Of a stretch of 64,000 bases of DNA, positions 17,359 to 26,616 are shown in pieces. Below the pieces are notes generated by a model. That model was not told the origin of the DNA. It saw only the letters and a program-made list of their open reading frames with translations, and did not search any database. The DNA is from Agrobacterium tumefaciens (GTDB lineage: Bacteria; Pseudomonadota; Alphaproteobacteria; Rhizobiales; Rhizobiaceae), in NCBI RefSeq assembly GCF_000834635.1, contig NZ_JXQV01000008.1:1-64000 (forward strand), read 5' to 3'. Every line of letters begins with the position of its first letter. The stretch's first letter is position 1. Both the position numbers and the translations under genes were made by a program.

Positions 17359-17988
17359 TTAGAAGCGGTAGTTCACGCCGCCTTTAACAACGTGGTCGGT
17401 CAAATCCGTGTGCGAGGTGACGCCGTTGGAGAAGGTGCGAACATCGTCTGTTGCTACATAGTTGTATTCAACCTTGGCAGATACCTGTGGCGTAAAGCGG
17501 TGCTCCGCACCTGCGCCAAGCAGGTAGCCTTCCTTCATGCCGTCAGGGCCTGTCACACCGCCGCCATCACGCAGGCTGGTGACGGTCAGACCGGCTGTGC
17601 CGTAGACCAGCGTGTCGTCGAGCTTAACACCGGTGCGAACTTTCGCGGCTGCGCGCCAGCGTTCCTTGAGGTTACCATTTGGCACCTTCGCACGGGTGTC
17701 GCCCAGATGCGTGGCTTCAACTTCACCACCAACGACGGCAGATCCGAGATCATAGTCGTAACCCGCCTGCGCGCCGAGCGCCAAGCCCTTGCCGCCCTTG
17801 AAAGGGTTGGCGCTTGGCATAGCCGCGCCGACGTGTCCACCAACATAGGCGCCAGTCCAGGAGGTCTTCGGCTCCTCGGAATAGGCAGGCGGCGGCGCCT
17901 CGTAGGATGACAGATCTGCAGCCAAAGCAGGTGCTGCCACAAGAGAGACAAGGGCTGCAGCTGCAACAGATTTCAGGGTCTTCGACAT
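17359..17988 (-). CDS. Omp25/RopB-family outer-membrane beta-barrel protein
   Basis: 209 residues from the ATG at 17988, preceded by GGAG. A signal peptide ends at SLVAAPALA/ADL. The mature start SYEAPPPAYSEEPKTSWTGAYVGGHVGA is the standard opening of the Hyphomicrobiales Omp25/Omp31 family, and the protein ends in NYRF with the C-terminal Phe needed for barrel insertion. Alternating strands (AQAGYDYDLGSAVVGGEVEA, VSAKVEYNYVATDDVR) fit an 8-stranded barrel. It probably has a structural or surface role. Monocistronic, with its own terminator and a long upstream region. Confidence 0.9.
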   Translation of the reverse strand: MSKTLKSVAAAALVSLVAAPALAADLSSYEAPPPAYSEEPKTSWTGAYVGGHVGAAMPSANPFKGGKGLALGAQAGYDYDLGSAVVGGEVEATHLGDTRAKVPNGNLKERWRAAAKVRTGVKLDDTLVYGTAGLTVTSLRDGGGVTGPDGMKEGYLLGAGAEHRFTPQVSAKVEYNYVATDDVRTFSNGVTSHTDLTDHVVKGGVNYRF

Positions 17989-18460
17989 AGGTTTACTCCA
18001 CACTTTGTTCTTACACTGTGACCCAAGCTGGCCACTAAATTCTAAAACACATCCTGGACTGTGCGTCTGATTGCGGTTTTGGCTAAGAATGGCACAAAGG
18101 TAAGGCACGTTCCGCAATTCCGTTAGAATTTGCCTAAAACTTTAACTGTATGGATAACAAAGAGTTAACTGTCCTGGCTCGCGCTGGCTCATAGGTTATA
18201 GGGCCAAGCTCGTTGCTTCAACGATCCAAAAATCTCATATGCGAACATGGCGTTGGAATGCGGCAAACCGGTTGCTCTTCGAGATAGCACATCATCGGCA
18301 CAAGCATATGGAGATGATGAACGTCGCTCAACTGACCGCGTTTCGCCCCAATTGGAACAGAACCTGCTCTGAAATCATTTCTACCGCAAATCCTATAAGT
18401 TATTTCCCTTAATCGGACTTATGATGACGTCAAAGATACGTGCCCAAAACAGGAACAATC
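17989..18460. other. Intergenic region between omp25-like and kaiC-like genes, with a weak EcfG-type promoter candidate
   Basis: 472 bases hold the divergent promoters of the porin and KaiC genes. The only element I can point to is GGAAC (18354-18358), a 17-base gap, then CATT (18376-18379). This matches the alphaproteobacterial general-stress EcfG pattern GGAAC-N16/17-CGTT with one mismatch and is oriented toward kaiC. I see no ORF or repeat in the rest. Confidence 0.35.
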
Positions 18461-19942
18461 ATGAGAGAAATTGATAGCAAAGCCACGACGGGCGTTGAAG
18501 GTCTGGATGACATCTTGTCTGGAGGCCTGACACGACGGCATGTGTTTCTGCTTGAGGGATCGCCCGGCACCGGCAAGACGACAATATCGCTGCAGTTTCT
18601 GATTGAGGGAGCAGTGAGGGGTGAGCGCTGCCTCTATATAAGTCTTTCGGAGTCTGAAGAGGAGTTGCGCGATAGTGCGGCATCTCACAATATGGTTCTG
18701 CACGAGAACATCGAAATTTTCGAACTGGTGCCGCCGGAAAGCCTGCTCGATGCGGACCAGCAGCAGAGCCTGCTGTATTCCTCCGACCTGGAACTCGGTG
18801 AAACGACGAAGCTGATATTTGACGCCTTCGAGAGGATAAAACCTGATCGAGTGGTCATCGATAGCCTTTCGGAAATTCGATTGCTTGCCCAGAGTTCCCT
18901 ACGCTATCGGCGCCAGATACTGGCACTGAAGCACTTTTTCTCGAAGTCGGGCGCGACGGTTCTGCTACTGGATGACCTGACCGCTGATACTCTCGACAAG
19001 ACAGTCCATAGCGTCGTGCATGGCGTTATTCATCTTGAAGAACTCTCCCCTAACTATGGTTCGGAACGTCGGCGAGTGAGGGTTTTGAAGTATCGTGGAC
19101 AATCCTACCGTGGCGGCTACCATGACTTTGTCATTCGCACCGGTGGCGTGGCGGTATTTCCGCGTCTTCGGGCTGTCGAACACAAGACGACGTTTGTGCG
19201 AGATACGCTCAGCAGTGGCATTGATAGTCTCGATGGGCTTCTCGGTGGCGGCATTGATCGCGGATCGAGCACTCTTCTCATTGGGCCTGCTGGCACAGGG
19301 AAAAGCATTTTCGGCATCCAGTTCGTTGCCGCCGCCTTGGCTCGTGGGGAAAAGGCAGCAATGTTTATTTTCGATGAAGAACTAGGCCTGCTCTTTAATC
19401 GAATGAGACATATTGGCATCGATCTGGAGGCAATGCGCGACGAGGGCAGCCTCTACATCGAGCAGCTCGATGCGGCGGAACTGTCTCCCGGTGAGTTTGC
19501 CCAACGCGTGAGAGAACATGTCGCAAAATATGATGCGAAAACCGTTCTGATCGACAGTATCAACGGGTATCAGGCATCAATGCCCGAGGAAAATGCGCTT
19601 ATCCTGCATATGCATGAGCTGCTACAGTTCTTGAACAGGCAGGGGGCAAACACTTTTCTGACAGTTGCTCAGCACGGTCTCGTCGGCGACATGAAATCTC
19701 CCGTCGACGTAACTTACCTAGCAGATACGGTTATCCTGCTTCGTTATTTCGAGGCTGTCGGCCGCGTCAGACGGGCCGTGTCAGTTATCAAGAAGCGGAC
19801 TGGCATGCATGAAGACACGATCCGCGAATACAAGATCAACGAGAGCGGCTTGACGCTCGGAGAACCGATTTCGTCCTTCCAGGGCGTGCTGAGGGGTGTC
19901 CCGTTTCTGATGCCCGAAAAGTCTATCGACTCCCCAGATTAA
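18461..19942 (+). CDS. kaiC: Double-domain KaiC-like ATPase
   Basis: 493 residues from ATG 18461, with AGGA six bases upstream; a GTG at 18440 would add 7 residues. There are two RecA-like KaiC domains. The first starts TTGVEGLDDILSGGLTRRHVFLLEG with Walker A GSPGTGKTT (33-41) and LSESEEEL. The second starts SSGIDSLDGLLGGGIDRGSSTLLIG with Walker A GPAGTGKS (275-282) and FIFDEELG. Cyanobacterial KaiC is the clock ATPase/kinase. KaiC homologues without KaiA, paired with a histidine kinase, occur in many alphaproteobacteria and are linked to stress or light signalling. The downstream hybrid kinase gene supports a signalling pair. No KaiB is present. Confidence 0.9.
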   Translation: MREIDSKATTGVEGLDDILSGGLTRRHVFLLEGSPGTGKTTISLQFLIEGAVRGERCLYISLSESEEELRDSAASHNMVLHENIEIFELVPPESLLDADQQQSLLYSSDLELGETTKLIFDAFERIKPDRVVIDSLSEIRLLAQSSLRYRRQILALKHFFSKSGATVLLLDDLTADTLDKTVHSVVHGVIHLEELSPNYGSERRRVRVLKYRGQSYRGGYHDFVIRTGGVAVFPRLRAVEHKTTFVRDTLSSGIDSLDGLLGGGIDRGSSTLLIGPAGTGKSIFGIQFVAAALARGEKAAMFIFDEELGLLFNRMRHIGIDLEAMRDEGSLYIEQLDAAELSPGEFAQRVREHVAKYDAKTVLIDSINGYQASMPEENALILHMHELLQFLNRQGANTFLTVAQHGLVGDMKSPVDVTYLADTVILLRYFEAVGRVRRAVSVIKKRTGMHEDTIREYKINESGLTLGEPISSFQGVLRGVPFLMPEKSIDSPD

Positions 19943-20066
19943 GAAAGCTCGGAAAATTATTGATCCCGGACACTTCGCTCTCATCTACACGCCAAATGGC
20001 AGAGATGGTGACATAGCAAAATCTATCCTCGCAGAAGCAGGTATAGACTCACGATCGGTCTCCTCT

Positions 20067-22013
20067 TTGCCCGGCATGGTATCGGCGCTGGGCGAGGATG
20101 TGGCATTTGTCGTCGTGACTGAGGACACGTTGCGCTCTGCAGACTTGCGGGGCCTTTCCGACTGGATCGGCGCGCAAGCCGCGTGGTCCGACCTGCCCTT
20201 CATCGTTCTGACCCATCGTGGTGGAGGGCCAGATCGCAACCCGATAGCTTTGCGGCTCTCGGAGATTCTCGGCAATGTCAGCTTTCTGGAACGACCGTTC
20301 CATGTCACCACCTTCATCAGCGTCTCCAGAACCGCATACCGAAACCGTCTTCGCCAGTTCGATGCCAGAGCCAAGATCGAAGCTTTGGCAGATAGCGAAT
20401 TGTGGCTTCAAACTGCGTTGAGTGCGGGCAGGCTCGGCTCGTGGCAGCTTGAACTGTCGTCGATGTGCTTTATCAGCTCTGCGGCGTGCAAGACCATCTT
20501 CGGATTTGAGGCGGATGCGGCTTGCACGTATCAGGACCTTCTAGCCAAGGCCCATCCAGACGACCGCTTGCGCGTGGAAGCTGCGGTTCACGATACCGTC
20601 GAAAATGGTAGCGAATATGCCATCGAGTACCGGATTAGCCGGCCCGATAGCTCTGTGCGTTGGGTGGAAACGAAAGCACAGCTTTATCGTGATAGGCGGG
20701 GCGTACCGAGCAAGCTGGTCGGTGTCGCGGCTGACATAACCGAGCGCAAGGAAATCGTTGAGCGACAGCGCCGCGTGAACGAAACTCTGGAGCTACGCGT
20801 AGCCGAAAGAACGGCGGAATTGCTGAAGGCCCATGAAACTGTCATGGCCGAGGTGGATCATAGGCAAAAAGCCGAAGAGCAATTGCGGCAAGCGCTGAAG
20901 ATGGAGGCCATCGGCCAACTCACCGGCGGTGTGGCACATGATTTCAACAATCTGCTCATGGCGGTAATGGGAAATCTCGAACTGCTGGCAAAGCACGTCT
21001 CCGGCGATGAGAAAGCCACCCGGCTTATCGATGGTGCGCTGAAGGGTGCAAAGCGTGGCGCGTCGCTGACCCAACGGCTTTTGGCATTTGCCCGCAGGCA
21101 GGACTTGCAAGTGAAACCGGTCGATATGCCCAAGCTTGTCGAGGACATGGATGAATTGCTCCGTCGGTCCGCCGGCTCGCGTATTTCGATTGAGCGTGCA
21201 ATTGATGCGGATCTGCGTTTTGCCTTGGGCGATGCGAACCAGATCGAGCTCGCTCTCCTCAATCTCGTCGTAAATGCACGAGACGCCACGCCTGATAGTG
21301 GCACCGTGACAATCAGCCTGCGCGAAGACACCATCGCGCACTCGACGGCGGAGCTGTCTGCCGGAGACTATATCGTTCTCTCCGTTGCAGATACGGGTGT
21401 TGGGATGGACGCAGACACCTTGAAAAAGGCGATTGATCCCTTCTTCTCGACCAAGGAACTTGGCAAGGGCACGGGCCTTGGCCTTTCCATGATCCACGGC
21501 CTTGCCTTGCAGCTAAAAGGCGCACTCATTCTCCACAGCACGAAGGGAAAAGGCACCACAGCTGAGCTATGGGTGCCGGTCTATGCCGATGATGCGGGCT
21601 ACCCCGCGGAACCAGCCGTCCCCGCGCAGGCAAGCAACTCCCCTGTCGACAGATCATTGAGGATTCTGATGGTGGACGACGATCCGTTGATTGCCATGAG
21701 CTCGGTCGACATGCTGGAAGATCTTGGACATGACGTCGTCGAGGCAAATTCCGGGAAGCAGGCGCTTGAGCTGCTGGCCAGCGAACGCCAGTTCGATCTG
21801 CTGGTGACGGATTTTTCCATGCCGGGCATGAATGGTGCAGAGCTATCCCGCAGGGCGCGCGAGTTGATCCCCAGCCTTCCTATCTTGATCGCCACCGGCT
21901 ACGCAGAGCTGCCGGAAGGCACCGATCTTGAAATCAACCGACTGGGTAAACCCTACACGCAAGACCAGCTCGCAAGCGAAATATCGAAGGTGATTGCCTC
22001 CCACTCTGTATAA
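20067..22013 (+). CDS. Hybrid histidine kinase (receiver-like N-terminus, PAS, HisKA, HATPase, receiver)
   Basis: 648 residues from TTG 20067, the first usual start codon in frame, but it has no SD. The frame is open back to 19911, and that extra part reads like the first strand and helix of a receiver-like domain (HFALIYTPNGRDGDIAKSIL), so the true protein likely begins upstream. Domains are receiver-like to ~85, PAS ~105-215 ending [12 protein letters not shown], coiled coil, H-box [15 protein letters not shown]-box [26 protein letters not shown], and a C-terminal receiver with VDDD and phospho-acceptor in [13 protein letters not shown]. It is the likely signalling partner of the upstream KaiC. 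Confidence 0.88.
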   Translation: MPGMVSALGEDVAFVVVTEDTLRSADLRGLSDWIGAQAAWSDLPFIVLTHRGGGPDRNPIALRLSEILGNVSFLERPFHVTTFISVSRTAYRNRLRQFDARAKIEALADSELWLQTALSAGRLGSWQLELSSMCFISSAACKTIFGFEADAACTYQDLLAKAHPDDRLRVEAAVHDTVENGSEYAIEYRISRPDSSVRWVETKAQLYRDRRGVPSKLVGVAADITERKEIVERQRRVNETLELRVAERTAELLKAHETVMAEVDHRQKAEEQLRQALKMEAIGQLTGGVAHDFNNLLMAVMGNLELLAKHVSGDEKATRLIDGALKGAKRGASLTQRLLAFARRQDLQVKPVDMPKLVEDMDELLRRSAGSRISIERAIDADLRFALGDANQIELALLNLVVNARDATPDSGTVTISLREDTIAHSTAELSAGDYIVLSVADTGVGMDADTLKKAIDPFFSTKELGKGTGLGLSMIHGLALQLKGALILHSTKGKGTTAELWVPVYADDAGYPAEPAVPAQASNSPVDRSLRILMVDDDPLIAMSSVDMLEDLGHDVVEANSGKQALELLASERQFDLLVTDFSMPGMNGAELSRRARELIPSLPILIATGYAELPEGTDLEINRLGKPYTQDQLASEISKVIASHSV

Positions 22014-22025
22014 GCGGTTGGCAAA

Positions 22026-22038
22026 ACATCAGACAAAT
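22026..22038 (+). promoter_or_regulatory. Candidate operator upstream of the GntR gene (copy 1)
   Basis: ACATCAGACAAAT. Its exact reverse complement occurs at 25515-25527 between the divergent lyase and importer genes. The core TTGTCTGA resembles half-site patterns of FadR-type GntR regulators (known for the family; the assignment here is inferred). Confidence 0.55.
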
Positions 22039-22064
22039 AATGAATTGATTGGCAAATCGGGTAA

Positions 22065-22086
22065 ATCATCATATGTATGTGATGAT
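22065..22086. promoter_or_regulatory. Inverted repeat upstream of the GntR gene
   Basis: ATCATCA (22065-22071) and TGATGAT (22080-22086) form a 7-base inverted repeat with an 8-base spacer, about 33 bases before the GntR start. It may be a second operator, or part of the promoter. Confidence 0.35.
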
Positions 22087-22118
22087 ATCGACGTCGTTGT
22101 CATTCATGAGTCTCCGAA

Positions 22119-22859
22119 ATGCACCTCAATCGAAAAGAGCGTCCCAAAAACGGGGCTTCACTCGTCAGCCAGCTCAGCTGCATTCTGCGGGACGTTATCG
22201 CATCCGGTCGATACAGCCCGGGAGACCGGCTGCCCAGTGAGGTGGAACTGACAGAAGAGCATGGCGTGAGCCGCACTGTTGTCCGTGAGGCCATCGCTGC
22301 GCTGCGCCACGACGGTCTAGTCGAAGTTCGGCAAGGGGCGGGCATATTCGTTTTGAAAACGGAAAAGGCCGTCCGACCGCCCGTCAACGTCGATAAGGCG
22401 AGGCTTTCTTCGGATCTGGAGGTACTGGAAATCAGGACCCCGCTTGAAATTGAAGCAGCCGGCCTTGCCGCTCTTCGCCGCTCCCCCTCTCAGGAAGAAG
22501 CAATCTTCGATTGCCACGCCCGTGTGCTGGATTGCATCGAAAAGAACCAGTCCATCCGCGAAGCCGATCTGGCGCTGCATTTCGCAATTGCGGCAGCAAC
22601 GAACAATCCCTTGTTCACTCAGTTTCTCGAACTGCATGGCCCAGCGGCCATTCCGCAATCCAGGTTTGTTCCGAAACTCGAGGAAGTCGACCAAACCGCC
22701 TATCGCCGCCTGATCCACAGGGAGCACGAGGCTATCATCGTTGCAATTTCAGACCGCGACGAACAGGCCGCCAAGCTTGCCATGCAAGAGCACTTGCGCG
22801 GAAGCCAGCTCCGCTATCGTGAGATGATGCGGGATCTGCGCGGAATTTCAGCCAACTAA
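22119..22859 (+). CDS. GntR-family (FadR/FCD) transcriptional regulator of the uronate locus
   Basis: 246 residues. The winged helix at ~15-75 shows LRDVIASGRYSPGDRLPSEVELTEEHGVSRTVVREAI and VRQGAGIFV. The C-terminal FCD domain (~95-235) carries LEIRTPLEIEAAGLAA and ADLALHFAIAAATNNPLF, with histidines that usually bind metal and ligand. It converges with the lyase-side genes with a 12-base gap to the next stop. The neighbours degrade unsaturated uronic acid oligosaccharides, so the effector is probably a uronate or sugar-acid intermediate. The shared element at 22026 and 25515 points to autoregulation plus control of the divergent promoters. Confidence 0.88.
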   Translation: MHLNRKERPKNGASLVSQLSCILRDVIASGRYSPGDRLPSEVELTEEHGVSRTVVREAIAALRHDGLVEVRQGAGIFVLKTEKAVRPPVNVDKARLSSDLEVLEIRTPLEIEAAGLAALRRSPSQEEAIFDCHARVLDCIEKNQSIREADLALHFAIAAATNNPLFTQFLELHGPAAIPQSRFVPKLEEVDQTAYRRLIHREHEAIIVAISDRDEQAAKLAMQEHLRGSQLRYREMMRDLRGISAN

Positions 22860-22871
22860 AAGCTCACCACT

Positions 22872-23660
22872 TCAAGCGACATCGGAACCCCATATTTCCA
22901 GCTGCGTGAGCGCCGGAAAAGGTGATGGATCATCTGCTTTTTTGAGGTCGTGGACCCGCACCCATTCCACAATTCTGGGTGACATTGCAAAGACCTGCGC
23001 AGAGCCGGATTTGAGCAATGGAACGGTCAGTGTATGCCCATCAGAAAACGTCAGGCTGGCCTCACTCCACCACGCATCATGGGGGAAATCGGCTCGAATA
23101 TACAAGGTGACCTGATCAATCTGGACGGGCCGTGCGAAATCAAGCGTTAACGCCGCCGTCGGATCCTGATTGATGCCCCAACTGGTATAAGGCCAGAAGC
23201 CGTGGTCCGTATTGGCTTTTTCGCCATCAATGGCATTGCGGGCAGCAAACACGGCCTCTCCGCGCGTTTCCACATTGGCACTTGCATGGGGAAAGAGCGT
23301 CTTATTTTCGTGGTGGTCAAATGGGTTGAAGGTCAGATTCCGACGTGTCTTTGCCTCTTGCTGATCAACATGACAGACTGAAATTCGGTGCAAATTCCCT
23401 AGAAAGGCCTGGGGTGGATAAGTCTTGCGGGTCGCGCCGAAAGGAACAGGTAGCGAAAAATCGGTTCCAGCCATGAAAACACGCGCTGACGGCATTCCGG
23501 CATCAAGGCTGATATCCAGATGGCACGGCTCTGTTGTCTCAATAACGATCCTGTCACCTTGTGCATATTCGCTGCGATAAACCAGAATGGCCTCATCATC
23601 CGCGCTCGTTTGCGCCAGGACCCTTCCCGTAGCGTCAACGACTTTCAATGTTAGCTTCAT
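22872..23660 (-). CDS. Unrecognised protein with a predicted C-terminal galactose-binding-like (discoidin) fold
   Basis: 262 residues from ATG 23660, which has GGGAG at 7-base spacing; an ATG at 23666 is too close to that site. No signal peptide. The N-terminal half is beta-rich (KLTLKVVDATGRVLAQTSADDEAILVYRSEY cut by turns). The C-terminal half shows AARNAIDGEKANTDHGFWPYTSWG, LTLDFARPVQIDQVTLYIRAD and VEWVRVHDLKK, the layout of discoidin/F5-8 carbohydrate-binding domains. It lies 12 bases downstream of the lyase gene and is probably co-transcribed with it. It may bind or help process the imported oligosaccharide. I do not recognise a named family. Confidence 0.7.
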   Translation of the reverse strand: MKLTLKVVDATGRVLAQTSADDEAILVYRSEYAQGDRIVIETTEPCHLDISLDAGMPSARVFMAGTDFSLPVPFGATRKTYPPQAFLGNLHRISVCHVDQQEAKTRRNLTFNPFDHHENKTLFPHASANVETRGEAVFAARNAIDGEKANTDHGFWPYTSWGINQDPTAALTLDFARPVQIDQVTLYIRADFPHDAWWSEASLTFSDGHTLTVPLLKSGSAQVFAMSPRIVEWVRVHDLKKADDPSPFPALTQLEIWGSDVA

Positions 23661-23672
23661 CGGCATTCTCCC

Positions 23673-25451
23673 TTAGCGGATGACAAGGCGAAGGCGATTG
23701 CCTTTGAGTGGAATGAGTGTGCGGTGGATGGTCTCGGGCCAGGACTGGCGCAAACGCGGATCATCGATCTTGATCGCTTCAACGGTCGGGATACCTCCCC
23801 CCTCAACATCAACAGTTGCGAGGCCACCTATGACCAGTGCATCGCCATCAACAATGGGCATCGCTGCTGTCATGAGCGACAAAACGGCATCGCTGCGGCC
23901 CTTATGTTCATCGATGATCTCCACGTGCTGGCCGCGGACAAGCCGAACCGCTCTGGTGTAGCTTTGCACACCAGCTTCAGGCGGATAGGCCGCAGCAAGA
24001 TCGAGCGATATTTCGGCGCAATCACCGCCGAAATCGACATGGAAATTTCTAGCCGAAAAAGCCGCGCCATCGGCCTGCATGACGCCGCCGAAGGTGGGAA
24101 CGTTGTGAAAGGCTGACTGCATCGTCCAGATGTCATAGCGTTGCGGCGAGAAAGTCTTGGCCGTGTAGGTTTCCACTCCAACATCGATGAGAAGCGGTCG
24201 CCCATTCTTGTAAAGTATGATGCTGCCAACATCATTGTGGTTATGGCTCTCACCATTATTGCCGCCCTTGACCGCAAGATCGTAAGCGTCATCACGAGCA
24301 ATCGCGAGTTCAATGCCGGGATAAAAAATGTCACCCTTTTCGGGGGGCGGCAGAGACTTCTCTGTCAATTCCTTGCCCAGCAAGACTGCCTGCGCCCGAT
24401 ACCAAAGGTTCCACTCATCCTGCATCAGCCGCCTGGGTGATGTCCGCCACCGCTCTGCTGCAAAGGCTTGAAGCTGGGGGGATGCGATGGCTTTGCCGAC
24501 CCAGTATTCACGCAGGCCACAGGTTTCAAACCGTGCCGGAGCATCTGCGAAGTTGAAGAACCTGTTGTCAGCAACGTGCATGTGCTTGATGAATTCCGCC
24601 ATATTGCGAAGCTTGTCGTGACTGAGAAGGGGCGACATGACGCCGGGTGCAGCCTCGTTGAGAACCGCGATGGCGCCGAACATGCACAGGGTTGCATGCC
24701 CATAATACAACGCGCCCTCTTCGCAGGCCCCATCAGCGGCATAGTCCTTTTGAAAGGCATTGAGGCTTTTAAGTGATTGCTCCGCAACGGCGCGGCGCGT
24801 AGCCTGCCCGGTGGGGCGCAGATATGTGGCAAGCAGCACATTCTGCGTGATCCATGCCGTCCAGTTGTTCATCCGCTCAGCACCATCTCCCATCCACCAG
24901 AAGTGCCGCGTGAGGTAGGGATCGGTTATGCGACTGTCGATTTCGGCGGATATCCGCGCAACTAGCGTTGGATCGAGCCTTTTGTGAAGAAGGTGCGATA
25001 CGAGTGCCAGATTGGCCGCTGTTTCCGCTGCAAAAAGATCAATGACGGGGTTTTGCGGATCGGGCAGCGGAATGCGCGAACCGCCGCGGACGTGAGAGTT
25101 ATGTGCCGGCAATTGCCAGCCACTCTCTTCGCATATGAGCGATAGGCCATCCGTTATAGCGGCCAAAAAACGGCCTTCGCCTTCGATACATTCGCCCAAA
25201 ACCAACGCATTGAGCTTGAGTCGACGGGCGAAATAAAGCGCCTCGAAGCGCGAGCGATTTCCGTTGGACGTATACTCCAGATAATCGCTTGCGAGGATGA
25301 CAGACCATTGCTCATCCAATGCCTTCACAGCCAGATCGACAAGCTGCGCACGGCTTTCCTCAGACGCACAAGCGCGAATGCGGTCAACGGTGACATCCGC
25401 GGCAAAGTCTCCGAGCCTTTTTGGCAAGAGCGGTACCATTTCTGCAAACAC
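23673..25451 (-). CDS. Heparinase II/III-family polysaccharide lyase (probably oligosaccharide lyase)
   Basis: 592 residues from GTG 25451, preceded by GGGAGG at 8-base spacing; ATG 25439 is the alternative. The N-terminal (alpha/alpha) toroid is visible as many helices (RHFWWMGDGAERMNNWTAWI, CEEGALYYGHATLCMFGAI). The central signature NNGESHNHNDVGSIILYKNGRPLLIDVG is the heparinase II/III metal/active-site region. A beta-sandwich C-terminus follows. No signal peptide is present, so it should act in the cytoplasm on imported uronic acid oligosaccharides, leaving an unsaturated end that the GH88 enzyme can hydrolyse. The exact substrate cannot be read from sequence. Confidence 0.85.
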   Translation of the reverse strand: MFAEMVPLLPKRLGDFAADVTVDRIRACASEESRAQLVDLAVKALDEQWSVILASDYLEYTSNGNRSRFEALYFARRLKLNALVLGECIEGEGRFLAAITDGLSLICEESGWQLPAHNSHVRGGSRIPLPDPQNPVIDLFAAETAANLALVSHLLHKRLDPTLVARISAEIDSRITDPYLTRHFWWMGDGAERMNNWTAWITQNVLLATYLRPTGQATRRAVAEQSLKSLNAFQKDYAADGACEEGALYYGHATLCMFGAIAVLNEAAPGVMSPLLSHDKLRNMAEFIKHMHVADNRFFNFADAPARFETCGLREYWVGKAIASPQLQAFAAERWRTSPRRLMQDEWNLWYRAQAVLLGKELTEKSLPPPEKGDIFYPGIELAIARDDAYDLAVKGGNNGESHNHNDVGSIILYKNGRPLLIDVGVETYTAKTFSPQRYDIWTMQSAFHNVPTFGGVMQADGAAFSARNFHVDFGGDCAEISLDLAAAYPPEAGVQSYTRAVRLVRGQHVEIIDEHKGRSDAVLSLMTAAMPIVDGDALVIGGLATVDVEGGGIPTVEAIKIDDPRLRQSWPETIHRTLIPLKGNRLRLVIR

Positions 25452-25514
25452 GCCCTGAACCTCCCGCGCATCCGATGTCAGATCCTATCATACGTCTTTT
25501 TAAATCTCCAGAGA

Positions 25515-25527
25515 ATTTGTCTGATGT
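25515..25527 (-). promoter_or_regulatory. Candidate GntR operator in the divergent lyase/importer promoter (copy 2)
   Basis: ATTTGTCTGATGT, the exact reverse complement of 22026-22038. A looser relative, TTGTTTGAC, follows in 25537-25546. It lies 64 bases from the lyase start and 141 bases from the importer start, so one site could control both directions. Confidence 0.55.
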
Positions 25528-25667
25528 TATGTGAAGTTGTTTGACCAATGCGGATTTTGTGTTATCAAAACGGCAGGAAGCGTCAGGCTGAAAAGCTGAT
25601 CGCAGGAGATGTTGCAGCCGGTATACGCCGATCATGATGACGGTTGGCCGACAATGGGAGAAGTGCC

Positions 25668-26612
25668 GTGGCCATTACGACCGCGTCTGACACGCAAGCG
25701 GCCCCATACCGCAAAAAGAAAGTGCGTATCGTTTCAAAAAAACGGCGGCGGCTTGAAAATGCGTTGATCGCCTATTCCTTCATCGCTCCCAATTTCCTCG
25801 GCTTCGCGATCTTCACGCTTGGCCCCATCCTCTTTGCCTTCGCACTGGCGTTCATGCATTGGGACGGCTCGAATGCGATGAGCTTTGCGGGGCTCGATAA
25901 TTTCTGGCGCTTGTTTGAAGACAAGGCCTTCATTTCCGCCTTCTGGAACACGATTGTTTACACCGTGGTTTCTGTGCCGGCGACGCTGGCCTGCGCGCTG
26001 GGGCTTGCCGTCCTCCTTAACCAGAAAATTCTCGGGCGTGATTTCTTCCGTACGGCAATGTTCTTTCCCTATGTCGCTTCACTGGTCGCCGTGGCCGTCG
26101 TATGGAACATGATTTTCAACCCGGAAATGGGTCCGGTCAACATGCTGCTTTATACGCTTGGCATGGACCCTGCCGATATGCCCGGCTGGGCGGCAGACAG
26201 GCACTGGGCCATGGTAACGGTGATCCTCTTCGGCATCTGGAAGAGCATGGGTTACTACATGGTGATCTATCTGGCCGGACTGCAGGGCATCAATTCCGAG
26301 CTGTATGAAGCGGCGGGGCTGGATGGTGCCAATGCCTGGCAGAAATTCATCCACGTCACCTTGCCACAGCTGGCACCGACCACGTTTTTCGTCACCGTGA
26401 TGCTCACGATCCAGTCTTTCAAGGTGTTCGATCAGGTCTACATGATCACCCAGGGCGGACCCGGTACGTCGACGCTCGTTCTCGTCTACCACATCTATAA
26501 CGAGGCCTTCATCTCCTGGGATCTCGGCTATTCCAGCATGATTGCGCTGGTGCTGTTCTTCCTCGTGCTTGCCGTCACCGTCATCCAGTTCAAAAGACAG
26601 CGGGAGGACTGA
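25668..26612 (+). CDS. Sugar ABC transporter permease (MalF/UgpA type)
   Basis: 314 residues from GTG 25668, which has GGGAG 7 bases upstream; a TTG at 25644 is possible but has no ribosome site. Six membrane segments begin at IAYSFIAPNFLGFAIFTLGPILFAFAL. The binding-protein-dependent transport loop EAAGLDGANAWQKFIHVTLP near residue 220 contacts the ATPase. The KVFDQVYMITQGGPGTST segment is typical of carbohydrate (CUT1) permeases. It is the first gene of an importer operon, with its partner permease 4 bases downstream. Confidence 0.92.
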   Translation: MAITTASDTQAAPYRKKKVRIVSKKRRRLENALIAYSFIAPNFLGFAIFTLGPILFAFALAFMHWDGSNAMSFAGLDNFWRLFEDKAFISAFWNTIVYTVVSVPATLACALGLAVLLNQKILGRDFFRTAMFFPYVASLVAVAVVWNMIFNPEMGPVNMLLYTLGMDPADMPGWAADRHWAMVTVILFGIWKSMGYYMVIYLAGLQGINSELYEAAGLDGANAWQKFIHVTLPQLAPTTFFVTVMLTIQSFKVFDQVYMITQGGPGTSTLVLVYHIYNEAFISWDLGYSSMIALVLFFLVLAVTVIQFKRQRED

Positions 26613-26616
26613 AGCG

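Noticed and set aside
25555..25571. TTTTG/CAAAA inverted repeat before the importer operon as an operator
   Set aside because: Only 5-base AT-rich arms with no second copy; likely chance in an AT-rich promoter region.
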